Part shown: positions 12,199 to 22,840 of the stretch, in pieces
Position numbering within the stretch: position 1 is the first letter of the stretch
Layout of the letters: each line of letters opens with the position of its first letter
Assembly: GCF_905147045.1 (NCBI RefSeq)
Contig: NC_065903.1
Span: 10,540,001 to 10,604,000 of the forward strand
DNA: 64,000 nt
From: Nymphalis io
Lineage: Eukaryota > Arthropoda > Insecta > Lepidoptera > Nymphalidae
Reading direction: 5' to 3'
Translations under genes and position numbers: made by a program
Notes under the pieces: generated by a model
Databases searched by the model: none
Told to the model about the DNA's origin: nothing
The model's input: only the letters and a program-made list of their open reading frames with translations

Positions 12199-12330
12199 AA
12201 TGTCCCAAAGCTGGGTTAAGCTTTCCTTCTTGTTATGAGCCTGATCTAGTAACAAATACGCTATTTAACCGCATGGCAGTGAATGTTTTCCTTCACTGAA
12301 CACAACACGTAATTTACTAAAGCATACAAG
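12199..12330 (-). mobile_element. Degenerate Metulj-like SINE fragment
   Basis: In plus-strand reading ATGTCCCAAAGCTGGGTTAA corresponds to the SINE tail, and GTTTTCCTTCACTGAACAC to the body. Strongly eroded and internally deleted. Confidence 0.5.
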
Positions 12331-12379
12331 CAATGCAAACAAACTATTTTTCACATCTAAAATATTTTTTACATCCGAA

Positions 12380-12437
12380 ACAGCCTGTGAATGTCCCACT
12401 GCTGGGCTAAAGCTTCTCCTCATTTTGAGGAGAAGGT
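12380..12437 (-). mobile_element. Metulj-like SINE 3'-end fragment
   Basis: Short clear tail fragment: ACAGCCTGTGAATGTCCCAC then GCTGGGCTAAAG and CTCCTCATTTTGAGGAGAAG in plus-strand reading. It represents the last 60 bp or so of the SINE, so it is a 5'-truncated insertion. Confidence 0.75.
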
Positions 12438-12514
12438 ATTTTTACATATAATTTTAGATTTGATTCTCACATAGCTTCCATAAGTAAGGATTGTTATATT
12501 AAAACATTAACACA

Positions 12515-12745
12515 GACGCAGCTTCACCCGCTGAACTTAAAGCAAATTTACTACCAGGCGTGAGAAGTTCGATCAATCACGAAATTGCGTATTGACATAT
12601 TATTTTTAACCTAACCTTCTGTTTACCTATTGAACTTCATATTATTTTTCTTATCAAAATTTTGAAACACGCCAATAATGCGCCTCAGTCAAAAGTACCT
12701 TCCAAATTTCAGTTCTATGTTTTAAGTTAGTAAGTAGTTTGTACA
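12515..12745 (+). repeat. Old interspersed-repeat remnant
   Basis: GCAGCTTCACCCGCTGAAC and, further on, CCTTCCAAATTTCAGTTC then TTAGTAAGTAGTTTG resemble pieces of the widespread lepidopteran repeat also hinted at near 9560-9700. The class is uncertain. Confidence 0.35.
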
Positions 12746-12833
12746 TATATGCAATTTATTTATTCCAACACTAATTTAATTCATTTAATTAAAGTACATA
12801 CTTTTGATAAGAAAATACAACAAGATAGCAGCC

Positions 12834-12910
12834 CCCACAAGCCGTAAATGTCCCACGGCTAGGCCTTATATGGCTTGGAGCTTATTCCACCAAGCTCATT
12901 TTTGCTCGAA
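12834..12910 (-). mobile_element. Metulj-like SINE 3'-end fragment
   Basis: GTAAATGTCCCACGGCTAGG followed by GGCTTGGAGCTTATTCCACC in plus-strand reading matches the SINE tail and adjacent body, with a deletion between them. Confidence 0.65.
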
Positions 12911-13289
12911 TATGAATTGCTTACAAACATAAAAGTAAATTGCATACAGTAATGATTCAACTTACTACTTTTTATAATAAAACATAAGTTATATATTTTT
13001 GTACAGAATCGTATCAATTACTCTCCTAAAATAAAGTAATACTCAAAACAATACAAGTACCGTACATATGTAATATGTGCATATAGTATGTATGTATATA
13101 TTGCTTCATTATTTTCAGGTGCTTCGCATGGCGGGAATAGCATTGTTTAGGTTAAAAAGTTAAAAAAATCAACTTTTAATCTGTCGTCTACCATTCGAGT
13201 TCCTCGTTTTAAAAATCCGTTACAATTAAAACAAAGGGGTTCGAACATTTTCTTTCTTTTCGAATATACATTCAGTATTTTCAAAAGAA

Positions 13290-13560
13290 ATCCGTCAAAA
13301 GAAAACCGAGGCGATTTCCTTGACGCCGAAGAAATGTTATGTGAAAATGAACCTTACCACCTTTGTTTAGGTAAGAAAGAAATGAATGAGGTTTGTGTAC
13401 TCGTACAAAGTTTAGAGGCAGCTTATTTAGGATATTATAAGCTTTATGACTATAGAAATAAAGTATATGTTCCGTGTACAGGTTTGGTTTGTAAGATGTC
13501 TGGACGGGTGAATGAACCCTGAAAGCGCGCGTTTCAGAAGTTTGAGACACGCCATCACTT
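13290..13560. promoter_or_regulatory. GC-richer island, candidate cis-regulatory element
   Basis: Non-repetitive block between AT-rich stretches, containing GAGGCGATTTCCTTGACGCC and GAAAGCGCGCGTTTC. Opposed ORFs of 62 and 89 aa overlap on the two strands with no domain in either, so coding is not supported. Confidence 0.2.
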
Positions 13561-13901
13561 CCTGAAGCTCTCAGTGCTAGAATTTTGTTTTATACTTTCA
13601 ACGTACTTTTATTTGGAGTAAGGACGAAGGTATGCTATGACCTCTTGTGTAATTTATGAGTGGTATTGTGTAATCTCAGTGAATATTTTTGTAAGCTTCT
13701 ATTTGTTAACTGACCTTCATTTTTTTGCAAACTTTTTATAAAAAAATTGTAAAATTTTCGAAATAAGGAACTTTTATACTTATTCATTTTAGTACTAGAA
13801 TTTAATTTACATTAATGATGTTAATGAATATATTGTACATAATAATGTTTGCATGTTTATCTTCTATGCGTTCCTATCCGATTATTATGAAACTGGTGAG
13901 A

Positions 13902-14200
13902 TTTTTTTTTTTTTTTTATAGAATAGGAAGGTGGACGAGCATATGGGCCACCTGATGGTAAGTGGTCACCAAACGCCCTTAGACATTGGCATTGTAAGAA
14001 ATGTCAACCATCGCTTATAGCCAATGCGCCACCAACCTTGGGAACTAAGATTTTATGTCCCTTGTGCCTGTAATTACACTGGCTCACTCACCCTTCAAAC
14101 CGGAACACAACAATATCAAGTATTGCTGTTTTGCGGTAGAATATCTGATGAGTGGGTGGTACCTACCCAGACGGGCTTGCACAAAGCCCTACCACCAGTA
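13902..14200 (-). mobile_element. 290-bp SINE-like repeat (family B), young copy
   Basis: Plus-strand reading begins with poly(T) at 13902-13917, then GAATAGGAAGGTGGACGAGC, CACCTGATGGTAAGTGGT, the central AACCTTGGGAACTAAG and CACTGGCTCACTCACCC, and ends with AGCCCTACCACCAGTA. The RNA orientation is therefore minus with a poly(A) tail. No tRNA-type B box is visible. Nearly identical copies lie at 46486 and 49624, so the family was active recently. A 71-aa ORF across it is incidental. Confidence 0.9.
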
Positions 14201-15360
14201 AATGATGTTCTGCTTACACCAGCAAACGCACTGGAATAAAATTTTGTTTTTCTTTCTGTATTTGTCTTTTAATAAACACGTTTTATATGGACCCTTAGCC
14301 TACCCTGGCGAAGTCGGGTCGAGCAGCTAGTAATCAAATAAATATAAAATTGTTATCAAATAAATAAACTACTACGAACTACATTCACGATTTCAAACTG
14401 ACGCAGCACCCCTACCTCAAACTTGGTGTCTTGGAACACTTGTAACTTTCGTTTTCAGGGTGCAAACTCGACTTGTGAAACAATATCACTTATATTATGT
14501 CACAAGCATTTTAACTCACTAAATTACTTTGAATAATATCTTAAAATAGTGTCAATTAATTTCTTTAAATGAAATTACTAAAGAAAAATGAGCGTTTGTC
14601 AGGAGAACATTTTCAAGGTCGAATTATAGTGTATAATGTATGAGCGAAAAAGTTTTTGACGCGTATAATTGACTACTTTTGTAACGTTTACTAATTTAAA
14701 TGCTTTATATTTATTTTTTAACAGAGAACGAATGCTCTATTTGAACTTATATTTAAATGTAATTGTTATTTACATTTAGAATATTTTTTTATAAACTTTT
14801 TTACTTCGGTGTTAGGCAGAATGTTAATACATCATAACCGTTTCAGCTTTCAAGTTAAATACATCATCAGCTGTCAGATTTGACAGCTTGACGGCAATCA
14901 CCATGTGAGCTTCCTAGCGGTTATTTTTTTAAATACGTTCAGTAATGAATGTGCATTTGAGAAACTTTTAAGAGTATACAATTATATACGTTATAAAATA
15001 TTACAACAATATATATATTCTAAATTAAATATAGTAAATTTTTATATGTCATTTAATTTGTTGAGATTGAATGCAAAACATGCTTAATTAAAATTTCAAA
15101 TACTTAATTCAAAGTACTATTAGATAAAGTATAATTATTTTTATTTGTTGAATAGAGGGTACGTACACGTTTTGTTATATTAGATTTTAAAAAGCGAACA
15201 AATACAATTTTAAACTGACATATGTGAGCTATAAGTGTTTGTAATTTTTTTTTAATTATTAGGTATCAGAATCCATAAGTCTAAAAGTACTAAACAGATA
15301 CAATGCAAACGTGTCATATTTTAATTTCTACTGCATTATCATTACGAATACAACAAATTT
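14201..15360. other. AT-rich intergenic
   Basis: Contains a short repeat scrap at about 14288-14330 (CCTGGCGAAGTCGGGTCGAG) of a type common in lepidopteran DNA, then AT-rich sequence without recognisable genes or elements. Confidence 0.4.
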
Positions 15361-15369
15361 ATTGAAGTA

Positions 15370-15610
15370 CATCCATATTCATACGACAGGCCGTAACGGA
15401 CGAAAAACGCTGCTGCGCCATTAACTCACTCGGCCATTTTTCAATTATGCCAAATGTGTATGGCGTATATAAATCATGTTCCTCACATATGTACCTGCGT
15501 GAGGGAGGGCGGCCATGTACGAACGGGGTGTGTTTAATTTGTAAACGGAAAATGGATCGAAACATTTACGATAGCTTATCCAATATCAGTCTGGACTGGG
15601 GTGCATCAAA
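15370..15610. promoter_or_regulatory. GC-richer island, candidate cis-regulatory element
   Basis: Balanced-composition block with GTGTATGGCGTATATAAATC, TGCGTGAGGGAGGGCGGCC and GTACGAACGGGGTGTG. It contains a TATAAA-like word at about 15463-15468, but no downstream coding exon is evident. ORFs of 68 and 78 aa lie on opposite strands without domains. Confidence 0.22.
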
Positions 15611-15986
15611 AAATAATATGCGGACTTTGAAAAGAATTTATGCGATGTTTTTTTTTATATGGCAACATCGCTTAATGAAATAGGTATTTTCAGATTGCGT
15701 TTGAAGTTTGTTTGATACAATATATTGCATAGCAGTTGCAGCAAACAGATTGACCGCTATCTTTTCATTGGTTTTATTAAAGCTCTCATTTATTTTTATA
15801 GGTTGTGGCTGTTCATTCAAGTTTTTTACTATATGATTAGTATAAGCGCTAAAATAATATATCTTTACCGTTTATTTATAGGATTACTTAGATATTAACC
15901 AAATGGAAATACTACTTTAATATTATAAATGTGAAAGTTTGTGTGTTTGGATACTTGTTACCTAATTACGCAATAACGGCTGGACA

Positions 15987-16024
15987 GTTTTGGATGAAAT
16001 ACGGAATAGTATTTCATCCAAAAC
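15987..16024. repeat. Snap-back inverted repeat, 16-bp perfect arms, 6-nt loop
   Basis: GTTTTGGATGAAATAC at 15987-16002 is followed by a 6-nt spacer and its exact reverse complement at 16009-16024. It lies within a remnant (about 15925-16090) of an interspersed repeat whose unit phrase resembles one arm, so the palindrome looks like a local inverted duplication of repeat sequence. Confidence 0.9.
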
Positions 16025-16304
16025 AATATAGTACAAATACTCTAACTCTATACACAGGCTACCATATACATTTTAGTCCCATGGCGAAGTTAGTGTTTTG
16101 TTCGTAAGCTGTATTTTTTCAAGACAATTTTCTAAGAGTTAAATGTCAATATAAAATGAATTGACAACGATTGACACTGTCGAAAAATATCACTTAGTGT
16201 GATTTGTTAGGAAACACACAGTCGTCTCAAAATTTCAAGCCAGTCAAAATTAGTTAATCAGTCAGGACATTGTTTTATACCTATATGGGCAATAAAATAA
16301 TAAC

Positions 16305-16470
16305 AATGCCCTCCAGACCGATTTCGGCCACGGTGGCCAATCTCAAGAGAGCCAACTACGCAGGAGATATTATAGTGTACAAGTATGTGCGCAAACACAG
16401 GTGCACTTTCTATTCCCTAACTCTCATAATCCGATGGGACGGCAATCCGACACGACCGGAAAGAGTTCTA
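16305..16470 (-). mobile_element. tRNA-derived SINE (family C), 5'-truncated
   Basis: Reverse complement of the 3' half of the family seen complete at 43459-43824: CTCCAGACCGATTTCGGCC, AACTACGCAGGAGATATTAT, CTCATAATCCGATGGGACGG, CGACCGGAAAGAGTTC. The tRNA-like head is missing, as expected of 5' truncation during retrotransposition. A 70-aa ORF across it is incidental. Confidence 0.85.
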
Positions 16471-16534
16471 AATGGACAATAAAAATAAGTATATCAAATG
16501 TACAATAATGATTGTTGCAAATTGTAATTTGTTT

Positions 16535-16842
16535 TACAGTAACAGCCTGTTAATGTCCCACTGCTGGGCTAAGGCCTCCTCTCCCTTTTTGAGGAGAAGG
16601 TTTTAGTGATTATTACACCACGCTGCTCCAATGCGGGTTGGTACACCACACATACACATGTGACATCATTTAAATAAAATTAGACACATGCAGGTTTCCT
16701 CACGATGTTTTCCTTCACCGTCAAGCACGAGATGAATTTTAATCACAAATTAAGCACATGAAAATTCAGTGGTGCTTACCCGGGTTTGAACCCACGATCA
16801 TTGGTTAAGATTCACGCGTTCTAACCACTAGGCCATCTCGGC
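16535..16842 (-). mobile_element. Metulj-like tRNA-derived SINE, complete
   Basis: Plus-strand reading starts with the tail (ACAGTAACAGCCTGTTAATG, TCCCACTGCTGGGCTAAGGC) and ends with the tRNA-like head (CGGGTTTGAACCCACGATCA, TTCTAACCACTAGGCCATCT). A and B boxes are both present, so the element retains its internal pol III promoter. It has no poly(A); the tail is instead RTE-like. Confidence 0.92.
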
Positions 16843-17389
16843 TTTAGTTTTTTTAGTTAATAGGCCATTTGTTTTAGTTAATATAAAAAACACCATTATT
16901 GAAGCGTTATTATTGAAGTATTACCCAGAAGTAACTAGAAAGATATCCGTGCATATATTGTATGTCATGTATTGAGAACAAAAAAACAAATAATATGTAC
17001 AAAATATACATATAAATAATTTTATATAAGTTAAAATCAAATTGATAAGGAAATAAGCTAAATGCTACTTTTAAATGAACCACGAGTTCATTACATTGTT
17101 ATTATTATTAACTTTTTCGGTTTCAGTTTGATCGTCGAAGAATGTGTTTTTTAAGTGTAATTATAAAAGAAAGAATCAAAGCATACGATTGCGAAAACTT
17201 AATATAAACATGTTCTGCAAGAAAATCGATTTAAAAAGCATACATGTTATTTTATACAAACCCACGAACCTTCAACGCAATATGACGCAAGACTGAATAA
17301 TGTAAATAAACTACAATTTCCATCAAAACCTTTTCCCAGAATCGAAGTTCAATTTAAAAAATTAAGAAAAAATAAAAACAGCATTCGAA

Positions 17390-17580
17390 TTTCAGATCGT
17401 CTAGGTGGCCAGTGGCGCACGTTAATTCCATCGATCATTACTCCCTGCAATCCGCCAATCGAAAAATAAAAACACTGGCAACCCCACCTGCATCCCTCCC
17501 CAGCTTCGGGGAGATGTGATTTTTTTTTCGAGCGTCACCCCCATCGCACTGTCGGTACCTATTATTATAATGATCGCAGT
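17390..17580. promoter_or_regulatory. GC-richer island, candidate cis-regulatory element
   Basis: Unique block with GTGGCCAGTGGCGCACG, CCTGCAATCCGCCAATCG and CCAGCTTCGGGGAGATG, set in AT-rich DNA. No ORF of note and no family resemblance. Confidence 0.2.
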
Positions 17581-18340
17581 TCTCATATGTACTGGATTTT
17601 ACTGATGTAATTCATTGATGAACGGTGTTACGTTTTAAAATACGAGCGAACATTCGTTATTTTAGTTCAGTAAAAAATGCATTTATTCAACTGTTATAAA
17701 TTTGGTGAATCAATCTTTATTTATTTAAGAGAATATTTAAATTAATACACAAATACATATTGCATACATAAAAGTAGTGCATATATTTAGTTAGACTGCA
17801 CTCTTTAAACACGAAGCGACTTTCGACTCAGAATATTTTTATATGTATACATCTCTACTATGTCGTAATTTATGTTTAAAAGAAATTGATATTCTTTACA
17901 TGTATTGAAAAGTCATGAGATTAGTATAGTAACACTCTGTAGCTATGCGTAAGTGCTACGATGATTGTAGCTGCGGTCTACAACTCTACGCGAAGCATAA
18001 GATTTCAACTATTTAAGATGACATAGTTACAGAGCAGACACTAATTAACTTGCTTAAGTGTGTATGTGAAAGATTTTTGTTTATCGAAGTTGTTTAGTTA
18101 AAGAAAATAAAAAAGCTATAACAGAATTATACTGATATGATTAGCTTAGACTAACGGTATTAAAGAATAAAGGTATTTATTAGCATATCGCATAATTACA
18201 TACAAAAATAATTCAGAAACGTATTTATTTATACATATATTTTTGCAATATATACAAATACCTACATAACATAGACAGTACTTCAAAAAAATGATAAAGC
18301 ATGATCGGTTATTTAAACATTTACACTAACCCGTTGCGTG
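17581..18340. other. AT-rich intergenic
   Basis: No gene or repeat recognised. A minor GC-richer patch at about 17935-18000. Confidence 0.4.
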
Positions 18341-18570
18341 TGTGCGTATATATCGTAAGTACAGAGGTGTAAATGTGTGCGTGTCTGCAGAATCGAGCTC
18401 GGGCTGAGCCTCATCGCGTGCAAAACGCCATGCAAAAATGTGCATTGTACATAGACACCACTATCTATGACCTCCCCACCCGCCCCCTGCCTTTAAACAA
18501 ATAGATCTTTCGGAGGAACTTTTGTTTTATGTACAGACCACTCTATGTTGGTCAGGGCGGATAGGGAGCA
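18341..18570. promoter_or_regulatory. GC-richer island, candidate cis-regulatory element
   Basis: Contains AATCGAGCTCGGGCTGAGCC, CATCGCGTGCAAAACGCC and a pyrimidine-rich stretch CCTCCCCACCCGCCCCCTGC. Non-repetitive and without an ORF. The sharp change in composition is the only evidence. Confidence 0.22.
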
Positions 18571-19970
18571 ACACAGTCCCCTTTTATGTGTCATGTAGTT
18601 TTAAATTACGAATTATCTGCATGATTGTTTCGAATATCATGAGAATTTGAAATTGGAATATATTTTATGTAATGTAAGCATTTATTATTTTTTCATATTT
18701 CTAAAGTATGGTACGATTAATCAATTAATTCGTATAGATTTTTTTAATGAGCATTTAGCTCATAATAATAGGAAATTTATATTTTCTGAAATAATCAATT
18801 TTGATATTTGTTTTTATATTTCAAATTAAGCCACAAATTCGAATGTTATGCTCGTTAGCGGTGATGGTGATACAAGAAAAAGAGAATGTTCTTGTAAGAC
18901 TGCCATACAAATTGTGTACCTGTAAACGAATCATGTAGGAGTTCACTTTTTAAAATTCTATTCAGTAGGTATTATACTATATTCTGAAAGTCAATTAAGA
19001 AACGTATTTTTAAGCTCCGTTTTCAATTTTAAAACCGTCCTTTCAAAGCGCCTTTTACTTTACTCAGCAAAGTATAGAATTTAACGAAGCCGTAATTATA
19101 ATGCTCAAAAGAAATTCCTTTTTTACAGCAATTTAATGAATTGCTGGTTTTCCTTAAGATTGAATGGGTGGATGTACGTATTTACTTATAATTTGAGTAA
19201 TTGACCGAAAAGTTGTTAATCATAGTTTTTCGATTGTCTACAGTTAGTTTGTGTATGTTCAAAAAGTTTTGTTGCAACGATCTTGGAAAGAGCGGGAAAA
19301 GTTTGGTATACACGGCTGGAAGGAGTTGAAACGAAAAAAAAAAGTTAAAAAAGGAAAGAAAAGGAGGCAAGAGAAACTGTGTTATGAGGTAAGAAGGAGT
19401 GAGGCCAAGGCACGATCGCAATAAAACGATACTGCGTAAGGTCGGCGTCGGGGATCGGAACTTTTTATGGACACTTTTTTCTATATATACTGAGAATAAG
19501 TGTGGGGAAGGAAAATTTCTTGAGTTAGGTTATAAAATGTGACTTTTAATTTTATTATTTCAATCGTCTGTTTAATAAAGCTATTATAATAATTTGTTTA
19601 ATTTTATTAAAAAAAACATTAAAGTTTGAATTGTTTTTTAAATATATTTTGGAGTTAAAATGAGAGTAAGTTTGTTGACAAGAATATAATAAAAGTCTTC
19701 TTCTATCTTGTCTTCATGTAAATAACATTAAAAACTTTTACATAATCTTTATTTATTCTATAGACAATAACTCAGTAAATATATTTTATATTTGATAACC
19801 ATTTACAAGCAATAGCTGTAATATATATTAGAAAACAAAAATGTATAATTAAGTTGATACGAATTCCTGAAGGTTATACTAGGCTCTATCATTAGACCTA
19901 AAATAAAAGTTGCATATTTATTTTACACACACATTATTATTAAAATATATGTAACTATTTTTAGCTCGCG
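18571..19970. other. AT-rich intergenic
   Basis: AT-rich with chance ORFs. A purine-rich run at about 19330-19400 produces a misleading 79-aa phenylalanine-rich ORF on the minus strand. Nothing else seen. Confidence 0.4.
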
Positions 19971-19971
19971 G

Positions 19972-20110
19972 CTTCGCCTGAGCCGAGGACGAGTGTTAGG
20001 TATAATAAAGTAGCCTATTCCTGTCCATGGGTCTCAAGCTTCATAACAAATTTAATCAAAATCGGTACAGTGGCTTAGTCGTGAAAGTGCAACAGACGGA
20101 CGAGTTACTT
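19972..20110 (+). repeat. Interspersed repeat remnant ('CGCGGCTTCGCC' type)
   Basis: CTCGCGGCTTCGCCTGAGC, AATAAAGTAGCCTATTCC, GGGTCTCAAGCTTCATAAC, AATCAAAATCGGTACAGTGG and CGTGAAAGTGCAACAGACGG occur in this order. I recall this arrangement as a common lepidopteran repeat. A diverged relative lies at 31481-31622. No coding capacity remains. Confidence 0.55.
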
Positions 20111-20334
20111 TCTCGTTTATATGATATTTAATTTCTTTAACAGTTTCATTTTGGATAAGGTTTATCGAAAACTTTTGCGTAATATGTCTTCATTGTACGG
20201 TATTGCACAGCATCCCTGACCTATCTCAATCGAAAACTTGTATAACTTAGTTTATACCGACGGCCGCGATCGAGCAAACAGTTAGCTTATAAATATACTT
20301 TAATTAAATATGCTTATATAATTATTTAATATAC

Positions 20335-20495
20335 AGGCGGGCGGGCAAATCGACTAGTTGATTGTAAGTGGTCACAACCGCCCATAGATATTGGCAATGT
20401 AAGTAATATTTTTTACACCGCCAATGCATCACCGACCTTATGAACTAGGATGTTATGTCCCTTCGTGCCTGTAGTTACACTGGCTCACTTACTCG
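20335..20495 (-). mobile_element. Family B SINE-like repeat, old partial copy
   Basis: GGCGGGCGGGCAAATCGACT then GTAAGTGGTCACAACCGCCC, GATATTGGCAATGTAAG, GATGTTATGTCCCTTCGTGC and CACTGGCTCACTTACTCG match the poly(A)-proximal half of family B with many substitutions. The distal half is missing. Confidence 0.7.
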
Positions 20496-21425
20496 AACGA
20501 AACTTACCGGAACGAAAAAATATTAAGTTTCTTTCACCTAGTATTTTTATTAAAACTTATTAATAAGTAAACTGTTTTTATTACGATATATATTATGTAA
20601 GATATATATTTTTATTTTCGCAGCAGGATTTATGAATTTAATTGTAAATAATTAATATATGGACTTCAATTAGTTAATGATTATATATAATATGTACTGA
20701 ATTATTTGGCGATTTAAGTATAGACGATAGAAAAAAAGTATTTATTGTAGTTCAAAAGGCTATACATAATTTCCGTAACATAACAATATACTTTATTCAA
20801 GTTGAATCTAATGATTTTTTAAAAATAAAGATAAAGGCGAAACAAAAAAAAGAAACATAATTATCTGAATTCTTATTTTATCTGTGGATTTCAAAATGGA
20901 ATCAATGTGATAATTGAAGAAAAAATTTAAGTAAAATTTACAGCATTCATTTAATATCGTATCTCGTATCAGTAATAAGTGCATTGATCTACTGACTGCC
21001 AATTTGGAATAACTAAAAGATGCCACCTGTTACTCTATGATTAACAGAGCGCTAATGCAGACAAGTGAAAGGAACAGAGAAAGGCGTCTGTTGCTAGTCT
21101 AGATTATATTATTTTAATGTCGTTTTGTTAGTGCACTTTCTTTTTTGGGTCTTTTTTTGGTACAGTCGGAGTTTTAGAATAATCACTTTTAATAAAAAAA
21201 GTTACCAGAAGCTTGATGGAATTATCTCCAAGCAAGACGTATCTTTAGTCCAACAGTGACATTTACTTGGTGTATATGTAGTTGTGAAAGGAGTTTGCTA
21301 TTTATAGTATAAATATAATTATGTCAGTTAATATTAAAAATGAATGCGACGTATAGTGTACGCCGTGTTTTATTATTTAATGAAATAATTTCCTGTTTAT
21401 AAAAAATATATAATAAAATTTTAAT
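20496..21425. other. AT-rich intergenic
   Basis: No supported feature; chance ORFs only. Confidence 0.4.
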
Positions 21426-21429
21426 ACCC

Positions 21430-21650
21430 ACATGACTTATGATCGGACAACTCTAAAGCAAGCATTACGACGCACACAACTGCAGCGTGTGGCATGGGAC
21501 CACCCCCACCCGATTCGGCGTTTTTATATTTTTGCACATTCAAAAAAAGTACGGCAGACAAAGATGGACTGATGACGAGATCCGAGCTCGTATACCGAGT
21601 AACAATAGGGTGCAAGCGGGACGGAAGCACTTCTGACAGGGCCGATGTGA
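21430..21650. promoter_or_regulatory. GC-richer island, candidate cis-regulatory element
   Basis: Contains GACCACCCC at 21498-21506, one mismatch from the Ci/Gli consensus, and GATCCGAGCTCGTATACC. A 69-aa ORF on the minus strand has no domain. A regulatory role is inference. Confidence 0.22.
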
Positions 21651-22330
21651 AATAAAAATGTGCAAAGCGTTTCTTTTTTAGATGTGATGCTTTTTTACGT
21701 TAGTCTGCGTTCGCAATTAGTGATGTGCGGTTGTCGCGTATTGAGCATTAGGAATATATGCAAATAAAGTACTACAGAAATTCGTTAGGGCTCCAAAAGC
21801 TTTTGTATGATGTTTATTCAACAGGCTCAAAGGATTGCGGAAGCGAGACCAAGGTCGACTCACGATCAGTTCTTTAGCGAGAGAATTGAATTGGCCCAAT
21901 ATCACTTATAGATAATAATGTCTGCGCTTTGTTAACAATCTGTTCCTCATTTTACCGCAATCCTTTTAACAGAACGAGTTATGGCGATCTCTGAAACGAA
22001 TCTGAACAAAAGGCTCGCGATAAAATGTTTTAAATTGTTTCATTTTGTAAAATTTTAGTATAGCCATGCTTTAAACGTAATGAGAGTATTGTTTCTACTT
22101 TTCGACAAAAGACTTAAAATTAAATAAAAATTCGAGACTTCTTACATTACTTAAGTTTCTGCAATAATGTTGAAAGCATATTTTAAGAGATTGTAACGAG
22201 GGTTGAGCTTCAAGGTTAAATAAACAGTATTGTTTAATATAATAATAATTAATACGTCAATATTTTTTTATTATTATGAAAATAATGTATGTACTCTAAT
22301 TATTTATCGTTATTTCTAGCTTCATAGGAA
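21651..22330. other. AT-rich intergenic
   Basis: No gene or repeat family recognised. Moderately balanced composition at about 21720-21900. Confidence 0.4.
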
Positions 22331-22334
22331 TGTT

Positions 22335-22840
22335 GGATAACATTTTTCGATTTTGTTTTGGTCAAAATGCGCCAACCCTAAAGGCAATGTCACATCCACT
22401 CTAAGCCCCCGAACATGAACATAGCCTCCCGTATTGCGTGAACTCTTCAGGTGCATCCTAATCAAAGGTACGTAGCGTTAGGAAGAGCGGCGCAACAAAT
22501 TTTAATGCTAAAAGAAAAAACACTGACAACCCAATGCAGCCCGGCTGTGTGTGCGTGAGGCACACACACATCGGCAACGGCCGTGTCGGTGCATGCTTTA
22601 CGCGCGGAAAAAAGTGCTGCGTTATTGATTTTTCTCTACAGCGTCGAGGGGGGTTGGGAGCTCGCCCGCGGCCTGAAAAAGTGTCTGCTGAAAAAACCGA
22701 GACGAAAAAGCACCCCTCCCTTTTTAATTGGTAACGTAGTGTCAATAGGGCTAATCCTGGGGCCGTAATAGCCTGCTTTTGTCTCCCGAATGCATTTTTC
22801 AATGTTGCCAGGCGACGGTTTTGAATCGCGGGTTAGCTTC
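22335..22840. promoter_or_regulatory. Longest GC-rich unique island, candidate regulatory or exonic block
   Basis: About 500 bp of GC-rich, non-repetitive sequence, including CACGCACACAC-type words, GGCAACGGCCGTGTCGG, TTTACGCGCGG and GGGAGCTCGCCCGCGGCC. Three ORFs (61, 66 and 114 aa) overlap on both strands; the 114-aa minus-strand frame is the longest but shows no domain and has a hydrophobic N-terminal half only after a late start. A coding exon cannot be excluded. Confidence 0.25.

Noticed and set aside
14024..14239. ORFs starting MRHQPWELRFYVP at 14024, 46618 and 49756
   Set aside because: The same frame recurs because the family B repeat recurs; it is not a protein family.
19182..19421. 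79-aa Phe/Ser/Leu-rich ORF on the minus strand
   Set aside because: Produced by a purine-rich low-complexity run on the plus strand.
22458..22802. 114-aa minus-strand ORF
   Set aside because: Overlaps plus-strand ORFs in the same GC-rich island, no domain recognised, GC content alone explains the lack of stops.
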